Shown piece by piece: positions 1-6,654 of a stretch of 9,309 nt of DNA. The notes below the pieces were generated by a model. It was not told the DNA's origin. It saw nothing but the letters and a program-made list of their open reading frames with translations, and ran no database searches. This DNA is from Anaerolineales bacterium (GTDB taxonomy: Bacteria > Chloroflexota > Anaerolineae > Anaerolineales > Villigracilaceae): positions 1 to 9,309 of the forward strand of contig JADGQD010000072.1 in assembly GCA_017882065.1 (NCBI GenBank), given 5' to 3'. Position 1 is the first letter of the stretch, and every line of letters starts with the position of its first letter. The translations under genes and the position numbers were made by a program.

Positions 1-1316
1 TCATATAGCTGGCTCATCGGCAAGCCGATCCTTTCGGCCACATCAAGTAGTGACGTCTGACCATCAGCATAAAACAGCACCCAGCGGATGGCATCCAGTT
101 CGTTACCGAAGATGATGTTCCCTGCATCCACAGCATAACGCCGTTCGCCGTGCCCAGACGAGTCGGCAACTTTCTGCTTGACGGCCCCACCCATCTTGGG
201 GTACAGGCCGCGCTTGCCCAGCATGGGCTCGCCAATCGGATTGAGTGACCGGTACGTACAGTTCTGCTCCAGTTTCTCGATCGCCAGCGTGTATATCTTC
301 AGCGTTTCCACCAGATTGGCAGCACTGACGAACTCCAGGTTGTCAAGGGAGGTGTGGTAATAGGGATACTCGTAATACTTATCCTTGCAGATTGTTCCAA
401 CCGGTACTCGCAATCCTGGTGTGGAGTACTGACGCTCGTCAGAACCATTGACATCGAAGGGATATTCGGTGAACTCGAGACCAAGTTCCCGGAACGTAAG
501 CCGGACAGAGCGATCAACAATAGAATCGCCGCGAAAGGTGCGTTTATATCCGAAACGTCCCGGACCTGCAACTGTCGTCGCCACCATCCCGCCCGTCAAC
601 GCTCTGACAGCCTGTTCATTGCCGGCAATATATGCCAGTGCGCCGATGGTCTCCGGGGCAATGACAAAGCGATAAGAATGACGCAGAGTGCGTCCGCTCA
701 ATTCGCGCAGGAGCAGGGTCCACAACACCACACCCGACAGGTTATCGTTGGCCAGAGAGGGATGGCAAACATAGGTCGAGATGAGAAATTCCTTGCCAGA
801 TGAACCTGGAAGGATGGTCTCGCCGTAAGTCAGCGCGCCGGGGGCAAGGGTCGTATCCACTACCACATGATATTTTTCTTTTTTGTCGAGTTTCTGGAAC
901 TGCTCATGGGTCAGACAAAAACCCCAGGCCCGGTTGTAGTAAGTCGTCCGATAGGGAATGGCAGTTGGCAAGTCTGGCAGGGTATGGAGGTGAGGGGCTA
1001 ATTCGTAGTAAGTGAGCGTCCCTTCGAACGGAATACTGTAATTCACGAGATGGAGGTTGTTCTGCTGGAAATCAATCACACGCCGGCCAGTCGAATCGGC
1101 CACGTATGCGTCCCGGACATTCCATTCATCCGGTACGGTCCAGTCATAGCAGACGGTGCCGGATGGGACTTCATGGAGTTGAAAGTTCGTGATCTCGCGC
1201 AGCAGGTTTAAAGTCCGGCGGAGCCCGTCGCCGGTTATGCTCCGGCAGATGGGAAACAAGCGGTGCAAAAGATCATCTGCGTCAAGGGTGAGAGCGTTCC
1301 AGTCAATTGAGGTCAT
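1..1316 (-). CDS. DUF2172/DUF4910 family M28-like zinc aminopeptidase (3' end beyond window)
   Basis: Reading from ATG at 1316 the frame is open for 438 codons and runs off the left edge. The protein matches the DUF2172/DUF4910 family, proteins of roughly 430-440 residues with an M28-type aminopeptidase fold and a C-terminal winged helix, so only a few residues are probably missing. The family signature YVCHPSLANDNLSG is at 182-195. Probable metal ligands of the M28 arrangement are His185, Asp191, Glu222 (APET), Asp293 (GSDERQY) and His321 (YYHTSLDN). Residues from about 395 onward look like the winged-helix part. There is no signal peptide, so it should be cytoplasmic. Members often sit in polysaccharide and secondary-metabolite clusters, and their substrate is, to my knowledge, not established. 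It could remove an aminoacyl or peptide group from a glycan precursor, but that is inference. There is no Shine-Dalgarno before the ATG; see the promoter entry. Family is clear, function is not. Confidence 0.88.
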   Translation of the reverse strand, partial: MTSIDWNALTLDADDLLHRLFPICRSITGDGLRRTLNLLREITNFQLHEVPSGTVCYDWTVPDEWNVRDAYVADSTGRRVIDFQQNNLHLVNYSIPFEGTLTYYELAPHLHTLPDLPTAIPYRTTYYNRAWGFCLTHEQFQKLDKKEKYHVVVDTTLAPGALTYGETILPGSSGKEFLISTYVCHPSLANDNLSGVVLWTLLLRELSGRTLRHSYRFVIAPETIGALAYIAGNEQAVRALTGGMVATTVAGPGRFGYKRTFRGDSIVDRSVRLTFRELGLEFTEYPFDVNGSDERQYSTPGLRVPVGTICKDKYYEYPYYHTSLDNLEFVSAANLVETLKIYTLAIEKLEQNCTYRSLNPIGEPMLGKRGLYPKMGGAVKQKVADSSGHGERRYAVDAGNIIFGNELDAIRWVLFYADGQTSLLDVAERIGLPMSQLY

Positions 1317-1323
1317 AGGTATC

Positions 1324-1331
1324 ATTATAAT
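1324..1331. promoter_or_regulatory. Palindromic -10 element (ATTATAAT) between divergent genes, possible bidirectional promoter
   Basis: The only AT-rich stretch in the 61-base gap between the divergent genes contains ATTATAAT, which equals its own reverse complement. It therefore offers a perfect TATAAT at 1326-1331 on the plus strand and at 1329-1324 on the minus strand. The plus-strand copy would start RNA near 1338 and give the methyltransferase a leader of about 40 bases. The minus-strand copy ends 7 bases before the ATG at 1316, so that transcript would begin at or next to the start codon. No good -35 hexamer was found at 16-18 bases in either direction. This is predicted from sequence only. 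Confidence 0.5.
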
Positions 1332-1365
1332 TGAATGTTATACTTGCCCGAAATCCATCTTATTC

Positions 1366-1374
1366 AGGAGAAGG
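1366..1374 (+). promoter_or_regulatory. Shine-Dalgarno site of the methyltransferase
   Basis: AGGAGAAGG lies 7 bases (counted from AGGAG) before the ATG at 1378. It is the strongest ribosome binding site in the area and is the reason for choosing 1378 over in-frame upstream ATG codons, the first of which, at 1189, lies inside the divergent gene. Confidence 0.85.
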
Positions 1375-1377
1375 CCG

Positions 1378-2079
1378 ATGAGTGACAAAGAACAGGCTGT
1401 GTCGCCGGTGGGCCCCGTCTGGGAATCAATCTACAGCGAAGGCAAGGCGCTCAACCGCTATCCGTTCGACCAGGTTGTCTCCTTCCTTTACCGAAATTTC
1501 TCCCGAAGCAAGCCGCGCTCCGAGACAAAAATCCTGGAGATCGGCTGCGGGGCGGGTAACAACCTGTGGTTCGCAGCACGTGAGGGCTTTTGCGTAGCCG
1601 GTGTGGATGGCAGCCCAAGCGCCATCGAGTTTGCTCAGAAGCGCTTCGCCGATGAGGGGTTGAAGGGTGACCTGCGCGTGGCTGATTTCATCAAGCTGCC
1701 TTTTGGTGATAATGCCTTCGATTTCGTGATTGACCGCGAGGCACTCACCTGTTCACCCTTCGCCGACGCCCAGAAGACTGTGGCGGAAGTGCATCGCGTA
1801 CTGGAACCCGGCGGGAAGTTTTTCTTCAACCCGTACAGTGACCGGCACAGCAGTTACGCTTCAGGCAAGCCCGGCCCCGGTGGTGTGACAGTGGATATTT
1901 CCGGCGGAACTCTGACAAATATTGGTCCCATCTTTTTCTATGGCAAGCGCGACCTGCATGCAATATTTGCCACGGGCTGGAAACTGGTCAGCATGCGGCA
2001 TATAGAATATATGGAAGAACTTGAGCCGCTGTACAACTGCCATGCCGAATGGATTGTCGTCTCCGAGAAAACATCCTAA
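1378..2079 (+). CDS. Class I SAM-dependent methyltransferase
   Basis: The 233-residue protein has the Rossmann-type methyltransferase core. Motif I, LEIGCGAGNN, is at 53-62. The acidic residue that binds the SAM ribose is Asp77 in GVDGSP. The FDFVIDREA strand is at 114-122, and the post-motif III strand, VLEPGGKFFF, is at 141-150. No membrane segment or signal peptide is visible, so it is soluble. The C-terminal part (about 150-233) carries the substrate pocket and does not reveal the acceptor, which could be a sugar hydroxyl, a carboxylate or an amine. The gene is transcribed divergently from the DUF4910 gene, with a 61-base shared gap, and convergently to the polysaccharide operon. It has its own promoter candidate, a strong Shine-Dalgarno and its own terminator, so it looks like a monocistronic unit. 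Its role in the glycan pathway is inferred from position only. Confidence 0.9.
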   Translation: MSDKEQAVSPVGPVWESIYSEGKALNRYPFDQVVSFLYRNFSRSKPRSETKILEIGCGAGNNLWFAAREGFCVAGVDGSPSAIEFAQKRFADEGLKGDLRVADFIKLPFGDNAFDFVIDREALTCSPFADAQKTVAEVHRVLEPGGKFFFNPYSDRHSSYASGKPGPGGVTVDISGGTLTNIGPIFFYGKRDLHAIFATGWKLVSMRHIEYMEELEPLYNCHAEWIVVSEKTS

Positions 2080-2084
2080 CAGTG

Positions 2085-2110
2085 AAGCCGCCCAGCAGGG
2101 CGGTTTTTTT
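2085..2110 (+). terminator. Rho-independent terminator after the methyltransferase
   Basis: Six G-C base pairs, CCGCCC (2088-2093) with GGGCGG (2098-2103), close a four-base AGCA loop. The stem can be extended by AAG pairing into the T run. Seven T residues follow at 2104-2110, starting 24 bases after the stop codon. On the minus strand the hairpin has no T run behind it, so it is at best a weak terminator for the opposing operon. The stop codon of the opposing N-acyltransferase gene (2111-2109) overlaps the T tract. Confidence 0.9.
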
Positions 2111-2879
2111 ATTTTGGGTGGTTTAGCACGAGTGCCCAGGGGTCTTTAGAAATCAGTTCTTCCGCAACAGAAACAAAATCCCGGAAACGGCAGAGCGCCA
2201 CCTTACCATAATTTAACGGTACGCTGGTCCATAAACCGCGTTCTTCCAGCGCTTTCTGAACCGGTGCGGAGCTAATATCCGGGTCAATCGTCAGGTCGCG
2301 GGCGAACATGCGGTATGTGCGGATTTGAGGTGGTTGACCGGTCAGCCGCACCTCGCCGGTGAATTCTTTCCAGTAGCGATACGGAACCTGCATCCGCTGT
2401 TCGGCATAATGGATCATCGAGGTGAAGCGTACATCCGCGCCCAGAAGGAGCAGTTTAAAGTCCAACTCAAGCATCCGGTCAAAGGCAGAACCAGGGTCGA
2501 AGGCTGATGGTGTGTCACGCATTGTCAAGTCAGCGGCATAATGTCCGACCGCTGCAACCGACTGCATCGGGTGGGGTGAGCGCAGCACGCCGCTTTGTTG
2601 GCGGACGTATTCGGGGAAAACGCCCATCTCTTCTGCCGGGGTAAACGCCTGGTCGAAAACCTGACCGTGGGCGAAGCCGAAGTTGAAAGTGGGCACCACC
2701 AGCGTCCCGGTCCCGGAGCCGATTCCGAGGACAGCCCACAGCGCGTCGAAATAGATACCCATCCCACCTTCAGGGATGCCAAGGAATTGCAACGCCGAAT
2801 GGATCATCACCCCATCGGACTTTTTCAGGCCGACAGTTTCGAGGGTTGAGATGACCTGTTCACGGTTGACATTCAACAT
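2109..2879 (-). CDS. AAC(3)-family (antibiotic_NAT fold) N-acyltransferase
   Basis: The 256-residue protein matches the aminoglycoside 3-N-acetyltransferase family in length and motifs. HS at 27-28 and GTLVVPTFNF at 58-67 are followed by SPHPMQSVAAVG at 101-112. Then come a LLLLGADVRFTS segment and the His157/Glu160 pair in IHYAE, the family's catalytic region. These enzymes move an acyl group from a pantetheine thioester to an amine. It is the last gene of the operon, 19 bases after the ligase stop. Its AGGGG ribosome site at 2891-2887, 7 bases before the ATG, fixes the start. Placed beside a carrier protein and its amino-acid ligase, it may take an aminoacyl group from carrier-bound phosphopantetheine instead of acetyl-CoA and pass it to an amino sugar; that is inference. 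Simple amino-sugar acetylation is the alternative. An antibiotic-resistance role is unlikely in this setting. Confidence 0.88.
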   Translation of the reverse strand: MLNVNREQVISTLETVGLKKSDGVMIHSALQFLGIPEGGMGIYFDALWAVLGIGSGTGTLVVPTFNFGFAHGQVFDQAFTPAEEMGVFPEYVRQQSGVLRSPHPMQSVAAVGHYAADLTMRDTPSAFDPGSAFDRMLELDFKLLLLGADVRFTSMIHYAEQRMQVPYRYWKEFTGEVRLTGQPPQIRTYRMFARDLTIDPDISSAPVQKALEERGLWTSVPLNYGKVALCRFRDFVSVAEELISKDPWALVLNHPK

Positions 2880-2886
2880 AACAGCA

Positions 2887-2891
2887 CCCCT
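2887..2891 (-). promoter_or_regulatory. Shine-Dalgarno site of the AAC(3)-family gene
   Basis: AGGGG on the minus strand sits 7 bases before the ATG at 2879. It supports this start over the in-frame ATG at 3023, which would overlap the upstream ligase gene by more than 100 bases. Confidence 0.75.
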
Positions 2892-2898
2892 ATCAAAA

Positions 2899-4086
2899 TC
2901 ATGCCACAAACTTTCGCGCGGCATCCGGCCAGTTGGCGGCATCCAACCCGTACTGTGATAGGAAGGCAAAGGCCATGCGTTCCAAACCGAAAGCGATGCA
3001 GCCAGTATGGGCGGGAGAGCCATCCGGCAAAGTAATGTTCAGGCTGCGGCCAAAAAAGTCCTGGTGGTAATTGTATGATCCGACTGCCAGCGTGCTTTGC
3101 TTGAACGGAAGCGCAGCCCGGATCTCGAACTTTAACTGGAAAGCGCTCTGGAAAGCTGCCTGTTTCTTGAACTCGCCGATGAAGAACGGGTCGTTAGCAC
3201 TCTCGACGCGGTACGCCAATCCAATTTCCTCGAAGAAACCTCGCATACGCTCTCGTCCAGTCTCGCGGTTTTGCAAAACAAAATCCTTGGGGCCGACGAA
3301 GATAACCTCACGCATCGTGAAGTTCCACAACCGCTCCAGCGAAGCCAGGTTGACGGACTCATAACGGAAGCAGTTGCCCACCGCGGTGGCCGCCAGTTTG
3401 CCACCCGGCAGGGGCTTATCGGCCAAGGCGAAATACAGGTGATAGCAGACAGCCGGTGAGAGCAGCGCCTGGATCTTGGCGAATGAATCGACCGGTGTGT
3501 TCAGGCCGTGTTCGTCGCAAGCCGCGTGCTGGGCAAAATTATCAATTGCGTCCAGGTCCTCGCGCAAGTGGGTGACAAAGCTCAACGAATGCGGGAATGC
3601 CCGGAAGTAGCCCACACGCTCGAGCGACTTCGCCGGGATCAGGGTCGGGAAGCGATACGGTGCCGCCCCAAACGAGTCGGCTAATGCAATAAACTGGCGC
3701 TCAAAGAACGAGATCAGCCTGGTCACCAGCGGCCCAACCGTGAAAATGCCCGCCGCCTCCTGGAACATTTCACCACGTGCAAGCAGTTCAGGGTTTGGGT
3801 CGGCAGAAGAGGGTACAGGGCGATCAAGGTAATTTTCCAGGATCTGGACCTTCGGCTTGAACGCGCCCTGAACCATGCTTGTCACTACACGCTGAACCTT
3901 CTCCTCCAGCTCGCTGCGCTTTGGATCCTCAGCCTGTTCGCGCAAATCAAGCGTGATCCGGTCTCCGGTCGATGCGACGTGCGCCCTGACGATACTCTCA
4001 TCCACATAAGCCAGTTTGGACTGCACCTCTCCCACCAAGAAATCGGGGATGGTGACCCTGGGTGTAATATGAAGCTGAGCGGACAT
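2899..4086 (-). CDS. Amino acid:[carrier protein] ligase, class II aminoacyl-tRNA-synthetase homologue
   Basis: The 395-residue protein carries a class II synthetase catalytic core of the atypical (methanogen-type) SerRS branch. A motif 1-like region spans about 118-150. Motif 2 starts at CFRYES (239-244) and continues to FTMREVIF, and motif 3 is GCIAFGLERMAFAFL (362-376) with Arg370. Cys214, Glu260 and Cys363 are placed like the active-site zinc ligands of the Bradyrhizobium enzymes that load amino acids onto carrier proteins. No tRNA-binding domain is recognisable. Expected reaction: amino acid plus ATP gives aminoacyl-AMP, which is transferred to the phosphopantetheine of a carrier protein. 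The next gene upstream, 5 bases away, is exactly such a carrier. The amino acid cannot be read from sequence; glycine or alanine is known in this family. About 80 N-terminal residues appear extra compared with the Bradyrhizobium proteins as I recall them. The start at 4086 is supported by an AGGAAGGA site. Confidence 0.88.
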   Translation of the reverse strand: MSAQLHITPRVTIPDFLVGEVQSKLAYVDESIVRAHVASTGDRITLDLREQAEDPKRSELEEKVQRVVTSMVQGAFKPKVQILENYLDRPVPSSADPNPELLARGEMFQEAAGIFTVGPLVTRLISFFERQFIALADSFGAAPYRFPTLIPAKSLERVGYFRAFPHSLSFVTHLREDLDAIDNFAQHAACDEHGLNTPVDSFAKIQALLSPAVCYHLYFALADKPLPGGKLAATAVGNCFRYESVNLASLERLWNFTMREVIFVGPKDFVLQNRETGRERMRGFFEEIGLAYRVESANDPFFIGEFKKQAAFQSAFQLKFEIRAALPFKQSTLAVGSYNYHQDFFGRSLNITLPDGSPAHTGCIAFGLERMAFAFLSQYGLDAANWPDAARKFVA

Positions 4087-4091
4087 GGATG

Positions 4092-4337
4092 CTAGTCCTT
4101 CCTGGTTTTTTGAATATACTCGCAAATGGCGGGGACGCTGGTCAACGCGGCAATAATTTCTGCGTCGATAGAAATACCGAAGCGTTCTTCCAACAGCATC
4201 ATCACACCCATATGACCCATCGAATCCCATTCTTTGATCCCGCCAAATGCCAGGTTAGGCGCAACCTGTCTGATGGGAACCTGCAAGGCCTCTGCCACAG
4301 TCTCCTGAACGCGAACGATAAGGGTGTCGTTTTCCAT
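4092..4337 (-). CDS. Phosphopantetheine carrier protein (acyl/aminoacyl carrier protein)
   Basis: The 81-residue protein has the size and helical layout of a carrier protein. The attachment motif is EWDSMGHM, with Ser39 as the predicted 4'-phosphopantetheine site; the WDSM form is typical of free-standing carriers in specialised pathways. Downstream, the MMLLEERFGISID stretch is the usual helix II and following loop. The gene begins 7 bases after the Wzy-type gene and ends 5 bases before the amino acid ligase, so the pair is almost certainly co-translated. A GGAG site lies about 13 bases before the ATG, rather far, inside the end of the previous gene. No phosphopantetheinyl transferase is in the window, so a cellular enzyme must activate it. 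It is most probably the acceptor of the aminoacyl group made by the downstream ligase. A fatty-acid role is unlikely given the context. Confidence 0.9.
   Translation of the reverse strand: MENDTLIVRVQETVAEALQVPIRQVAPNLAFGGIKEWDSMGHMGVMMLLEERFGISIDAEIIAALTSVPAICEYIQKTRKD
4096..4103 (-). promoter_or_regulatory. Shine-Dalgarno site of the amino acid:carrier-protein ligase
   Basis: AGGAAGGA on the minus strand lies 9 bases before the ATG at 4086, inside the last codons of the carrier protein gene. It decides the ligase start against the in-frame upstream ATG at 4230, which would overlap the whole second half of the carrier gene. Confidence 0.8.
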
Positions 4338-4344
4338 CTTGCTA

Positions 4345-5844
4345 TCAATTCTCCAGCAATTGATTTTTATCCTGCCGCGCAAACGCACTGGCGGCAGTTA
4401 GAAGCCCCATTGCGAACCACAGATAAGGCAAAGCGAACGAGTCGATACTGAAACCCTCAGCCAGAAAAGCCAGGATCGCGAAAGCACCCATCCAGCCCAG
4501 TGTGCGGAACAGGGCAGAACGGGTCGAGCGCAGGAACGCGCCGCCTTTCCAGAGCACCACCTGCCAGGCCGCAACCAGTGAAAAACCGATCAGTCCGGTC
4601 TCAGCCAGCAACCGCACCCAGAAACTTTTGATGTTCGGCAGTGTATTCGCCAGGAAAGCCACGTTGATGATCTCCGGCAACCGGTAACTCAGGTTGGGAA
4701 TGTATTGTAAGAAGAAAAAGCCAGTATTGCCCAACCCAACACCCAGCAGCGGGTAGCGGGCAAAAACGCTCCAGCCGATGGACCAGTAAATGACACGCTC
4801 GGCAAAGTCCACCTTGAAAGCAAAATCGAATAAATTGGATGGCAGCGCCTCCAGCGACAGCAGACGCGCCGTGCGCGGGTCGAGATGCGCCCACATCACA
4901 AGCAACCCCCCCACCCCTCCGGCATAGACAATAAAGGCCACTAATCCCAGCAGGAGCGGCAGGAGCCGGTCCAGACGCCAGCGCTTCACCAGTGAACGTC
5001 CCTGCAGCCGGTTCCGCAGCCAACGGACCAGATAGGCATTCAACCGATAGAAAACGAACGCGACCGTTAGCAGGAAGGCCAGCAGCCCGATCCGTGAAAT
5101 CGTGAAATACAGGATCACAATGCCTCCGGCGAGCAGGATGTTTTCAACGGAGATGCGCAGGATTTTTTTTGTTGCCGAATAACCGGTCACGGTGGCTGCC
5201 AGCCAATAGGGAAGATAGACCAGGTTCAGTTGATGCGCCAACCAGGAAGGCTCATAGGTAAAACCGCCAACACGGGTGCGGAAGCCAAGATCGTAGAGGG
5301 GACGGGTGGATATCAACGCTTGAATGTGCTCCATAAACGAAGGATAATTTCCACCGCGGAAGAGGATGATCGCCAGTTCAATGAATGACCACACCAGAAT
5401 GATGAGTCCGCTCACATTGACCAGCTGCAAGGTAGTGGTCAAACTCGCCTGGTCGCGGTGCCAGATGGCGACAATAACATAAGTCACACAGCCGACCATA
5501 AGCGCAATGAGCGCCTTCATCTCGGCGTTCAAAATGGAATAATCTTTATAAGGGGGAAGCGGCAGAAAAAAAGCCGCCGCTAATGAAACCATGGCCGCGA
5601 TAACGAACAGGAGAAATGGTTTCATCTCCGCCGGTAACGCGCCGCCGCGCAGCAGATAGACTGGCGTCCAACCCACCGCCAACAAAAGAATGAAAATAGC
5701 GCTGGCAGGAGCTACCTGCGTGCCTCCCATGACCTTCGAAAGCAAGGGCAAGCTGGTGATCGGCAGCGAAAGCACGGCCAACCCCATTGCCAATTTCGAG
5801 CCGAATTCCACAAGACGGAGGAAAGCAGGGCTTGTGTTCTTCAT
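4345..5844 (-). CDS. O-antigen ligase/polymerase-like membrane protein (Wzy type)
   Basis: A 499-residue polytopic inner-membrane protein with about 11-12 hydrophobic segments, for example near 44-65, 76-96, 110-128, 143-162, 235-250, 252-270, 293-319 and 411-431. A large polar loop lies between about 320 and 410. Within it, FARYPLLGVGLGNTG (361-375) and the following ETGLIG (415-420) are the hallmark of the Wzy_C/O-antigen ligase family (PF04932). TYEPSW (196-201) resembles the EPS motif common in exopolysaccharide polymerases. It should join undecaprenyl-pyrophosphate-linked repeat units outside the membrane, or ligate the chain to an acceptor; sequence alone does not separate the two. Following a Wzz-like gene by a 4-base ATGA overlap favours polymerase. 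The carrier protein gene follows after 7 bases. Confidence 0.88.
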   Translation of the reverse strand: MKNTSPAFLRLVEFGSKLAMGLAVLSLPITSLPLLSKVMGGTQVAPASAIFILLLAVGWTPVYLLRGGALPAEMKPFLLFVIAAMVSLAAAFFLPLPPYKDYSILNAEMKALIALMVGCVTYVIVAIWHRDQASLTTTLQLVNVSGLIILVWSFIELAIILFRGGNYPSFMEHIQALISTRPLYDLGFRTRVGGFTYEPSWLAHQLNLVYLPYWLAATVTGYSATKKILRISVENILLAGGIVILYFTISRIGLLAFLLTVAFVFYRLNAYLVRWLRNRLQGRSLVKRWRLDRLLPLLLGLVAFIVYAGGVGGLLVMWAHLDPRTARLLSLEALPSNLFDFAFKVDFAERVIYWSIGWSVFARYPLLGVGLGNTGFFFLQYIPNLSYRLPEIINVAFLANTLPNIKSFWVRLLAETGLIGFSLVAAWQVVLWKGGAFLRSTRSALFRTLGWMGAFAILAFLAEGFSIDSFALPYLWFAMGLLTAASAFARQDKNQLLEN

Positions 5845-6653
5845 TGCAACTTCACAGGCCGGAGCACCTGTACGAGGATCATCCCGGCCAGAAAACCAAT
5901 CAGGCTGCCAGCCATCATCATCAAGCTGACGGAATACAGGACCGGATGGGAAGGCTGGTTTGCCTGGGACACAATGACGAACAACAATGCCGGGTCAATC
6001 CCGCGGCCCGCCTGCTGTTCAGACGTCATCTGCGTTTCCAACCCTTTGAGATAGGCGCCCAGGTCAACAGGGGCAGCGAAACTTGCGCCAGCACACTGGT
6101 TGGCCTGTTTGAAATCCATTTCAGCGAAACACTTCTGGACAGAGTCATGCTGAAGTTGCAAAGAAATGGACTGATAAGAATGCGTCTGGGCCTCGCGTAA
6201 AGCGGCATCCACGTCAGCCAGCCACAGGTCTGCCAGCCGCGCTGCTGTAGCCAGGTCCGCGGAGCGCACGGTTACGAACCATTGTTTCCCGCGGCGGTCC
6301 AGGTAAAAGTTCACCGGATTAAAATCGTTCTCCTGTAACTGGATATTATGGGAGCGGGCATCAGCCACCAGGTTCGCTTGCATGGTGGAATCGTAGAACA
6401 TGTTAGCGGCGGGGGCGAGATAAATATTCTGATCCTCAAACAGGAGGGGCAATTTGTCGGCTGTCACAAGGCCGCGTTCGACAAGCTGCTGCTCGTCAAG
6501 GGCAACCTGATAGACAGCGGTGGCTTCATATACAGGATGCCGGAACAGGCTGAAGGTCCAGCCTGCCACGCCGCCCAGCACCATCAGTGCAGCCAGCATC
6601 CACCAGCGGCGCAGGATCCTTTCCAACATATCGAGGGGGGAAAGATCATTCAT
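5841..6653 (-). CDS. Wzz-like chain-length determinant (polysaccharide co-polymerase)
   Basis: The 270-residue protein has the two-helix layout of Wzz/GumC-type co-polymerases. A basic RRWW stretch is followed by transmembrane helix 1 (about 17-37). A long extracytoplasmic part with helical segments (about 40-235) leads to a proline-containing ANQPSHPVLYS segment and transmembrane helix 2 (about 240-264), then a short basic tail. No tyrosine kinase domain or tyrosine-rich tail is present. It would act with the adjacent Wzy protein to set the chain length of the polymer. The extracytoplasmic part is shorter than in many exopolysaccharide co-polymerases and has two cysteines (about 175 and 187), which could form a disulfide. 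Its start lies 1 base after the WecA-like stop, and its stop overlaps the Wzy start, so translation is probably coupled. Confidence 0.85.
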   Translation of the reverse strand: MNDLSPLDMLERILRRWWMLAALMVLGGVAGWTFSLFRHPVYEATAVYQVALDEQQLVERGLVTADKLPLLFEDQNIYLAPAANMFYDSTMQANLVADARSHNIQLQENDFNPVNFYLDRRGKQWFVTVRSADLATAARLADLWLADVDAALREAQTHSYQSISLQLQHDSVQKCFAEMDFKQANQCAGASFAAPVDLGAYLKGLETQMTSEQQAGRGIDPALLFVIVSQANQPSHPVLYSVSLMMMAGSLIGFLAGMILVQVLRPVKLQ

Positions 6654-6654
6654 T

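Noticed and set aside
354..803. Plus-strand open frame of 149 codons
   Set aside because: It is antisense to the DUF4910 gene, which has conserved family motifs over the same stretch.
1339..1344. TATACT as the -10 element of the methyltransferase promoter
   Set aside because: No -35 hexamer is found at 16-18 bases upstream; TATAAT at 1326-1331 is the better match, though this alternative is not excluded.
1189..2079. Longer version of the methyltransferase starting at 1189
   Set aside because: It would overlap the divergent DUF4910 gene by over 120 bases, the added residues look non-coding, and the strong AGGAG site is just before 1378.
2109..2879. Aminoglycoside resistance gene
   Set aside because: The AAC(3) fold is shared by many biosynthetic acyltransferases. 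The gene is the last of a glycan operon and nothing nearby suggests a resistance or mobile context.
2899..4086. Reading the synthetase homologue as a normal tRNA synthetase (for example seryl)
   Set aside because: No tRNA-binding domain is recognisable, the zinc ligand pattern fits carrier-protein ligases, and a carrier gene sits directly beside it.
2899..4230. Longer version of the amino acid ligase starting at 4230
   Set aside because: The extra 48 codons lie in another frame of the carrier protein gene, and a good ribosome site precedes 4086.
4601..5023. Minus-strand 140-codon frame inside the Wzy-type gene
   Set aside because: It is an alternative frame of an intact membrane protein gene, with an Ala/Gly/Pro-rich translation and no domain.
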